A stretch of DNA of 64,000 nucleotides from the NCBI GenBank assembly GCA_963662155.1, contig OY759268.1, positions 8,235,201 to 8,299,200 of the forward strand, written 5' to 3'. A program made the translations under genes and the position numbers. This DNA is from Lamellibrachia columna (lineage: Eukaryota > Annelida > Polychaeta > Sabellida > Siboglinidae). Within the stretch, counting starts at the first letter, position 1. Each line of letters starts with the position of its first letter. Under the pieces are notes generated by a model. That model had not been told where the DNA came from. It saw nothing but the letters and a program-made list of their open reading frames with translations, and made no database searches. Of this stretch, positions 56,120 through 64,000 are shown piece by piece.

Positions 56120-59100
56120 CTGCAATCTGATATAAACCTACCAGAAGGCTTCAAAGGCAGTTCACTTGGTACAATGCTTCAGATACGGGGTAAACAGCAG
56201 TTGGCAAAGGGCATACAATAGTTAGCCTGATCACATTAGTGATTAAAGGCACTGCTGTCAAGTTAGGCACATTTAGCCGAGGTAGTGATGCACAACCTTT
56301 GGGTTCAAGTGACCATAACCAAATCCATTTTAATATAAAAGTAAAAACAGGGAATACATATAAAAAACAATGGAGGAGGAACTTCAACAAAGGCAAATAT
56401 AAAGTGATGAGAACATATCTAGCAAATATAGATTGGAATAACTTGCTGAAGAACAAGACAGCAACAGAATGCTGGACTTGTTTAAAATATGAGATTGAGG
56501 GCATTATTGAGAAATTTTTTCCATTAAGAAAACAAGGGAAAAGGTCCAGGAAAAAACACCTGTCAAAAGAAGCTATTAGAAAAATTGCTCACAAACAGAT
56601 GCTGTGGAGGGTCTATAAACACACTGGAAATGTAGAAGACTACACAAACTACAAAGAGGCACTTAACCTAGCTACAACTGAAATTAGAAAATCTAAAAGA
56701 ACCTTTGAAAAAAAATTGGCAGGTAATATAAAAAATGACAGCAAGAGTTTCTATGCTTATGTAAGGAGTAAACAGAAAGTTCGAGATAAGGTCGGACCAC
56801 TGGAAAACAACAGTGAAAACATAATTTCAGACGGGTTCCAAATGGCAGAGGTCCTGAATGAGTATTTCAGCTCAGTTTTTACCACAGAAGATATCAGCTC
56901 ACTTCCAGTTCCATTGACTAAATTTGAGGGCAATAAATCAGAACATTTAGGGCAGTTATTTGTAACTCCTGAGATGATAGCAAAGAAAATTAAGAAGATG
57001 AAAGATAATAAATCACCTGGAGTTGATGGGATACCACCAAAACTGCTTAAGGAAATTGTTGAGCAAATTAGTACACCACTTGCAAAATTGTTTAACTTGT
57101 CACTAGAAGAAGGAATAGTTCCTTCAGAATGGAAAGAAGCAAACATTACGCCGCTATTTAAGAAGGGATCGAGGAAGAAGCCAGAAAATTACAGACCAGT
57201 GAGTTTAACATCAGTTGTATGTAAATTACTCGAAACATTAATTAGAGACCACATGGTGGAATTCCTTGTAAAACATAAATTAATAAATACATCTCAACAT
57301 GGATTTCTAAAAGCAAGGTCATGTCTAACCAATCTCTTATGTTTTATGGAAGAAATTACAAAGTGGGTAGATGACGGGTCACCAGTGGATGTTGTCAACT
57401 TAGATTTTCAGAAAGCTTTCGATAAAGTGCCACATCAAAGATTGTTACTTAAACTAAAAGCCCATGGTATAGGCAATGATGTAATCAACTGGATAGAAAA
57501 ATGGCTTACACACAGAAGACAGAGAGTAATAGTAGATGGTGAGATTTCAAACTGGAAATCTGTTTTGAGTGGGGTACCACAGGGATCAGTATTAGGCCCT
57601 ATACTGTTTTTAATATATATAAATGATCTGGAGGATGACATATCTAGCAAAGTACTCAAATTTGCAGATGACACAAAAGTATTCAGAAAGGTTACTAATG
57701 ATACAGATAAACAAAGTTTACAGGATGATCTAGAAAAATTAGTTAAATGGTCATAAAAATGGCAAATGTTATTCAATTTTGGGAAGTGTAAATGTATATA
57801 CATAGGACATGGAAATATGGACGAGGAATATAAAATGGGGGATGCTGTACTAGGTAGAATGTATCAAAATGTGTCCACCTTCCAATAACAAACAAAACTA
57901 AACCCAGCACACACAAGTACTCGCTTTCTGGCCAGCCATTATCCACTGTATCCAGCCACTCATATCTTGGAGTAAAATTGGATTCCAAATTAACCTGGAC
58001 AAATCACGTCACTGACATAACTTCAAAATCTTCGAAATGTTTAGGCATGATTAAACGAACTCTTGGCCCATGTAAACCCGAAGTTAAACAAACAGCCTAC
58101 AACATGCTAATCCGGCCAAAACTTGAGTACTCTTCACCTATATGGAATCCCCACACCTTTTCACAAGTTAAAAGCCTTGAAAGAGTGCAACACTCTGCTG
58201 CCAGATTTGTTAAAAATTATTACAGACGGAACACAAATCCAGCAGATCTAATTACTGCCCTAGGATGGCCAACCCTCGAACGAAGACGCATTATTAAACA
58301 AGCCACAACCTTCTACAAAATTCTAAACAACATTACTGAAATCACCCCCCCCCCTCCAGGCCTACTAACCCGCTCTCGAACCCGTGGACAATACATAGCC
58401 CCCAGGTGTCGTATAAATGCAATGGTCTTTTCATTTTATCCCAGAGCCATTCGCATATGGAATATGATTCCACCAAAAATTACCAACATAAAAAACCCAA
58501 AATCATTTCAAGAAGCTATTATGGAACTCCCCTTCACCACACCTCCTCACCTAAACTGCCTTTAAAAACACAGTGCTCAGCACAAACTTATCCATGGTGT
58601 GGGTATGGGGACTGTCTATGTGCGCATGTGGCAAGGCAGCGACAGTGCCCATACACATAACCAACCTATTAAAAATTTCGTTTAACATCCTATACATAAA
58701 ATAAATAAAACTATCAGATAAAAACCATTTCAGCAACATTAATGATACTAGTCTTTTAGTCGAATGTACCACCCACAGCGCATGCGCACAGTCCACCACA
58801 AACTCCTGCGTTAGCCCAAGTTTGGGCTGTTTGGAGTAAACCACTTGAGACTTGAGACAAGAAAAGGATTTAGGAGTAACATTTAGTGCTGACATGAAAC
58901 TTTCAGAGCAATGTGGGATTGCTGCTTCGAAAGGAAATCAAATTCTAGGGCTAATTAGGAGAACTATCACATATAAGGAGAAACATCTAATTGTACCCCT
59001 GTACAAAGCAATAGTTAGACCACATTTGGAATATTGTATTCAAGCATGGAGGCCATATCGTAAAAAAGACATAGACAAGCTAGAAAGAATACAACGAAGA

Positions 59101-59571
59101 GCAACTAAAATGATTCCAGAATTAAGAGACCTTTGTTACGAAAGTCGCTTATTACAGTGTGGTTTAACAACACTAGAGACCAGGAGACTAAGAGGAGACC
59201 AAATAGAAGTGTTTAAAATAGTGAACGGTTATGAGGATGTTGATAGGAATATGTTCTTCAAACTTAAAGAAGGCAGTAGAACCAGAGGTCACAAAGCAGC
59301 ATTAGTTAAGGAGCAGTGTAGGTTGGACATGAGAAAGTACTCTTTCTCACAGAGGGTGATAAATGAATGGAACAAACTGCCAAATGATTGTGTTAATGCT
59401 AGTAGTGTGAATATGTTTAAAAATAGAATTGACAGATATCTGATAAGGGCGGGCTACACATAGATGAGAAAATTGTTGGACTCTCGATAAGCCATTGGCT
59501 TCCTTGTCCACTTGCCATCTGGAACTTGTTGTTCGAGATGGCAATCTTGTTAAATCTTGTTAAACCAATAG
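56120..59571 (+). mobile_element. main LINE family, copy 2 (longest)
   Basis: A 505-codon frame (56239-57756) includes the end of the endonuclease (G-S-S-D-H-N-Q-I-H-F) and the reverse transcriptase with G-V-D-G-I-P-P-K, F-Q-K-A-F-D-K-V-P, G-V-P-Q-G-S-V-L-G-P and K-F-A-D-D-T-K. It stops at 57754 where TCAGAA in copy 1 is TCATAA here, a single substitution. Another LINE fragment is inserted at 57860-58856, after which the coding sequence resumes to 59463 and ends with two CTTGTTAAA units. Confidence 0.93.
57860..58856 (+). mobile_element. LINE fragment nested in copy 2
   Basis: A 195-codon frame gives L-D-S-K-L-T-W-T-N-H-V-T-D-I-T and L-E-Y-S-S-P-I-W-N-P, and ends with F-S-F-Y-P-R-A-I-R-I-W-N. 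It is the same family as 23.9-24.3 kb. Its 3' end has the hairpin AGCCCAA-GTT-TGGGCT, then TGTTTGGAG, then an ACTTGAG repeat tail. About four bases of the host LINE are lost at the insertion point and no target duplication is evident. Confidence 0.9.
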
Positions 59572-59879
59572 GCATGCATGTGTGCATGCGTGCGTTATGC
59601 GTGTGATCAATATTAATATGGCTTCACATACTGTTTAATGAGTGTTTCCTAAGCCATTCTTGCACCTTATTTTACAAGAACCGTCATTTTGACCGTGTGC
59701 TTATATTCTCTACATGTCACAAGTTTGATGTGCAAAACCTCTTTAATAACTGTCTATCTAGAATTAGTCCACTAACTCAAGATTGACGATTAAAAAACTT
59801 TATTGTCTGTTTAAAAATACATTTGCATTATTAGTAATAACATTGGTAAAACACGCATCACACAATAATTTCATACATC

Positions 59880-60075
59880 AGCAGATGTTGCACTTAAACA
59901 GTTCTGAAAAGCTGAGTTGAGGGGACAATGAGAGTCATTAAATGTATGAATGTCTTTTGTTTTAAGTGGCACATTACATAGGTTGGACAGCTGTCTCTGG
60001 TCAAGGCCAATAAATTTGCTGGCCATTTTGACAACATGGACGAGTCTTGTTTTATTCTTAGTAGTAACATTGCCA
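59880..60075 (-). mobile_element. LINE C-terminal fragment
   Basis: The minus strand reads R-L-V-H-V-V-K-M-A-S-K-F-I-G-L-D-Q-R-Q-L. This fits the K-V-V-R-x-A-x-x-I-x-G-x-x-Q-x-x-L C-terminus of a widespread LINE group, followed by H-C-P-L-N-S-A-F. It is short, with no flanking ends recognised. Confidence 0.6.
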
Positions 60076-60389
60076 CATCAAGTTACAAGACTGAATGACG
60101 GCGGTGTCGTTGCCAACATATTGGTACTGTAGCAATGACGTAATCCCACTGGCTGCTAAACCTTCACACAAAACACATTTGTTTTAATGATAAAAAACAA
60201 ATGTTTGGGAGTGCTAGCATACGAAGTATCACTCAAACAGGATTTCAGAGCCGATCAGTAAAAAACTCTCTGGGTTTGTATTGTCGGGGACTCTTACAAT
60301 AGTTCTCCATGTGTTAATCTATATTTAATACATAAAGCCTATTGCTACTACAGTATATACTGCGACCAACATGTTCGACTTCAGTGGAT

Positions 60390-61250
60390 ATCCTTTCTTA
60401 TACATTTGTAGTGATGCTTGATCTGATACACAGATTTACTTTTCCTTGGCTACTCCGGATAAAAATTGTTCCTTAAACAAACACAGGGATTGTCTACAGA
60501 ATGTATTCCACTGGATGACTAACAGCAAATTAAAGTTAAATGCAAATAAAACAGAATTTTTTATTATTGGTACACGAAAGCACCGTGGTAAACTTGACTG
60601 TTTTTTTCCGACACCTATGCTAAGCCAGCACGGAATTTAGTACTCCCCTTTGATAATAATTAAAATTTTAGACAGCATATTTCACAAACTTGTCATTGCT
60701 GCTTTTATCATATTCATGACCTTTGTCGTATCCGCCGGTGTATGTCTTTTGCTGTCACAAAAACTATTGCAACTACTCTTGTTAGCAGTAGACTGGACTA
60801 TTGCAATTCCCTTCATCATAACATTGCTCTCAGGGACATATTGAAACTTCAATGTGTGCAAAATTGTTTGGCAAGGGTAGTTACCCGGTCTCCTCATTTC
60901 TCTCACCCAATACCACTTCTTAAATCATTGCATTGGCTCACTGTCCGATATCGCATTATTTTTAAGATCTGTACAGTTACCTACCAAACACTTTCATCCA
61001 AGCAACCTGCGTATTTACATTCATGGCTCACTCCTGCAAGACAGCCCAGACAGCTTCGTTCATCTAATTCTAATTTACTTTTTGTACCCAGTGTTTAGAC
61101 AAATGGAACAAGAGCTTTTTCAGTTGCTGCACCGACTCTGTGGAACTAACTCCCTGTTAGTGTTAAATCTGTATGAACTATAGTTACATTTCACTGTAAA
61201 CTAAAAACCTACCTGTTTTAACTTGCTTGTCTATTCACTACTTGACTGGT
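60390..61250 (+). mobile_element. LINE 3' half (L2/CR1-like)
   Basis: The sequence gives N-S-K-L-K-L-N-A-N-K-T-E-F-F-I-I-G-T, then S-R-L-D-Y-C-N-S-L and L-K-S-L-H-W-L-T-V-R-Y-R-I-I-F-K-I. The last parts match A-P-T-L-W-N and L-K-T-Y-L-F. All are usual in the second half of L2-type ORF2. Several frame changes show it is dead. Confidence 0.85.
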
Positions 61251-61596
61251 ATTAATGTGCCATATGGCAGAGACGTTTTGACAAAAGATTCGGCTAGTCT
61301 ACACAACTATGTGATTCATATAGGTCACACACGTCAGGCGTGTAGATAGCCGTACTTTTTAAATCCAATGCTCCGCCAGAAATTAAATGGTCCATCTCTA
61401 ATCTGGCTGGTATCCACCATGGAGTGCAAGCACGAATCAGGCAGCTGATATTACCAACTACACTCACTGTAAAAGACACAATGCTAACTATTGTACATGT
61501 CAGCAATGAACCACTAGTTAGAAGTATGATGGACACCGTCCAGCTGATCGCCTTCTCCTACAACTAGAGGTTTTGTGTCTTTCAGGCTGATCTCAA
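61251..61596. other. spacer with repeated flank
   Basis: An 80-codon minus-strand frame (61294-61536) is not recognised. The last 90 bp (61505-61595) recur in diverged form at 62483-62580, on the other side of the next LINE. Confidence 0.5.
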
Positions 61597-62470
61597 GTTT
61601 TAACAAGATTGAACAAGATTGTCACCCAAGGCAAAGACCCAGATGGCAAGTGGACAAGGAAGCCAGTGGCTTATCGAGAATTCAACATTTTGTCATCTAT
61701 GCATAACCCACCCTCCTGAGATTTGTGTCAAGCATTTTTTTAAACATATTCTCGCTGCTAGCATTTACACAATCTGTAGATAATTGGTTCCATTAATTGT
61801 TTGTCCTCTGTGAGAACGAGTATTTCCTGATATCCAATTTACACTGATCATTTATTAATGTTACCTCATGTCCTCTAGTTTTACTATCTTGAGTGAGGAA
61901 AACATATTTCTATCAATATGTTCATGCCTCCTCTTAACCGCCTTGTCTCTAGGTTTGTTAAACCACATTCTTTTAGGCGTTCTTCATAGCTAAGGTTTCT
62001 CAGTTCTGGAATAAATTTAGTTGCTCTCCTCTGTATTCATTCAAGCATATCTAAATGAAATCTAACTATTGCTTTATACAGAGGTATAATTAGCTGTTTT
62101 TCCTTGTATGTTACATTTCTCCAAATCAACCCAAGAGCTGATTACTGTTTGAAGTTGCAATACCATACTGAAACTTTCATATCAGCACTTGGTGTTACTC
62201 CTAAGTCCTTTTCTATTACAGTAGTACCTAGAACAGTATCTCCTATTTTATATTTTACATCCAAGTTACATCAAGTTCCAGGGTCCTGTAGGTTTTAAAT
62301 TTCCCAAAATTGAATAACATCTGCTATTTTTCACATTTGTCTAGATCGTTTTGTAAATGTTGTTTATCACCATCATTTGTAACCTTTCTAAACATTTTGT
62401 GTCACCTGCAAATTTCACTACATTGCTTGTTATATTATCGTCCAAGTCAATGACACAATATTAACATGCC
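61597..62470 (-). mobile_element. main LINE family, minus-strand decayed copy
   Basis: The reverse strand carries the family's 3' end (GGCTTCCTTGTCCACTTGCC), the N-E-W-N-like stretch and, near 62420, the equivalent of F-A-D-D-T-K with a change to G. Multiple stops occur. It is flanked by related 90-bp sequences on both sides. Confidence 0.82.
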
Positions 62471-62724
62471 AGCAAAGTACTGCTAGTTAGACTATGATGG
62501 ACACAGTCCAGCTGACTGCCTTCTCCTTCATCTACTCAGCCTAGAGGTTTCGTGTCTTTCACACTGAGCTCAACTTAGACGAGGGCGCACAAGCTGCATG
62601 GTATGAACAACATAGCTAATCTGCAATCGCTCTGTGAGATAAGATGGTCCAGTCATGTGAACGCTCTGTATGTATTCAATTCTACATTCACTGCTATAGT
62701 CACTGCCCTGGAACATATAGAAGA

Positions 62725-62760
62725 AGGTCAGTGAAGATTTATAATAATCTTCACTGACCT
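62725..62760. other. perfect 15-bp inverted repeat
   Basis: AGGTCAGTGAAGATT, a six-base loop TATAAT, and the exact complement AATCTTCACTGACCT. A hairpin would form on DNA or RNA of either strand. There is no T tract or other sign of a terminator. Confidence 0.9.
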
Positions 62761-64000
62761 GTTTACTATGTAACAGCACAATTAATTATAACAGCTAAAT
62801 CCAAAATCATTGGGAAATTTGCACTATAATAACCATCTGTACAGCGAATCAGTCCTGATAATCATATTAATAGAAAAACGCAAAACCTTTGCAATAACAA
62901 CAGCCATTTAATCATAAGCCAAGAGGACATGTAGGCAATGATAATGCTTTGGTAATAAGTGTTTATGAGTGTATCTCATAGATCTACAGAAAGAGTTCAG
63001 TTACTAGCCATTCCTTCATTTAGGCGGAATGTTAGCGCTGAATGACTAAATTAGTGGATGATGGGTTCTATATCCAACTGTTTGTCCGTGTGGACACGCG
63101 TAAGGCACAATCCTGACAAGCGCTTAGTTGTCATCATGGAACGGGGATAGTTCTTGAGGCCTTGCGTTGCACTGAATAACCGCTCTGCTGTGGCAGTAGA
63201 GACATACAGTATCATGACTGCTGCATACACAGGTCAGGGTTGATTTCCTGTATCGTGTCATTGAGTATGTTGGGTCTCTCAGCAGCAATGACCATCTCCC
63301 ATCTTGCCTTCCATTTTGTAGCTGATGCAGATCACCTGGCATGTCGACTTGGAACACCTCGTACAGCTGGACAATTCTCTCTGGTGTCATACTCAATGTT
63401 CACTAGTGTTATGATGACGTCAAAAAGTAGTATCTGGCAAAATCCTAGCACATTAAAACTAATCTTTGTCATACATATATGATGGAATGAAGGTTCATAT
63501 CCACATTTTACCAGGGATGGGTGTCGAGTAGATGGGTTAGTTTTTCTCCAATATCCAGAGGGGCATTCTTTTTAAGTTTGATTTTGACTAACAGTTTCGT
63601 TTTTTTAAATGGACACACAGACCCCTTTTAGATGTGTGCTTCCACATGAATTTATATTTATCTATGTCCCTGAACACGTAGAATATTAGGCCAAGTACAA
63701 CTTCAGCGAGCAGACGCGTCCGAGGCCACTGCAACCACCCCTATGTACGACCAACTGGGAGACAGGTTCACGTCGATATCATGGCAGTGCAAGCATATTG
63801 AGAACCCTATTCATGTATACAAAATTGCTTCTGCCTGTACCCGACCACTGCCAAGATTGGAAACCTCTAATGGCGCCATCACCATACCTTTTTCGATGAA
63901 AAGATAACTCCTTATATGTGCCAGACGAACTCTGACTATTCATTACTGATAACATCAAGTTAGTAAAAAGGGAGCATGTTTCAACCTTGACCTCTTATAC
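62761..64000. other. right-hand end without recognised gene
   Basis: The longest frames (90 codons minus at 63124-63396, 80 codons plus at 63240-63482) show no domain I know. Near 63710-63900 a plus-strand reading has weak resemblance to transposon polyprotein. I cannot assign it. Confidence 0.4.

Noticed and set aside
63124..63396. 90-codon minus-strand frame at the right end
   Set aside because: I could not connect it to a domain or splice pattern, so no gene is claimed.

Overview
The window is animal genomic DNA. It has split genes with GT-AG introns, three kinds of non-LTR retrotransposon, Penelope-like and DNA-transposon remnants, and long microsatellites. There is no operon structure. 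The gene content (filamin repeats with a HECT domain, ZU5-UPA with a protein kinase, THAP and hAT remnants) suggests a marine invertebrate, possibly a sponge. That placement is an inference from domain style, not something the sequence proves.

Two host genes can be rebuilt exon by exon, both on the minus strand. Gene A runs from about 29.5 kb down to about 1.2 kb. Its exons encode a short N-terminal piece, a ZU5 domain (26.6-26.9 kb), a UPA domain (8.5-10.1 kb), a 576-codon Ser/Thr/Pro-rich tandem-repeat exon (6.2-8.0 kb) and a protein kinase domain (1.2-4.3 kb). The reading phase agrees across every one of these junctions. The C-terminal end of the kinase is not in the window. A 16.5 kb intron of gene A (10.1-26.6 kb) holds a hAT transposase pseudogene, THAP-type and other unassigned exons on the plus strand, a 2.15 kb TIR element with a 6-bp target duplication, a BED-finger fragment and LINE debris.

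Gene B runs from about 46.0 kb down to 36.6 kb. Its exons give three filamin-type repeats, a Ser/Pro-rich linker and the start of a HECT ubiquitin-ligase domain. The order resembles the filamin-HECT ligase AREL1. One junction in the first filamin repeat and the linker-to-HECT junction are out of phase, so exons are missing or the copy is decaying. The surrounding DNA (36-51 kb) is rich in duplications: repeated introns, a 934-bp tandem duplication, repeated small exons, an inverted HECT-exon fragment, and two tandem arrays that multiply a 5' splice site.

From about 28.6-36.3 kb and 51-62.5 kb the window is mostly transposon. One LINE family occurs five times (24.7, 30.9, 51-54.5, 56-59.6 and 61.6-62.5 kb). 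Two of these copies carry other LINEs inserted inside them, and one has lost most of ORF2. A Penelope-like element, two further LINE families, a TTF-finger hAT fragment and several minisatellites fill the rest. The last 1.2 kb holds nothing I can name.
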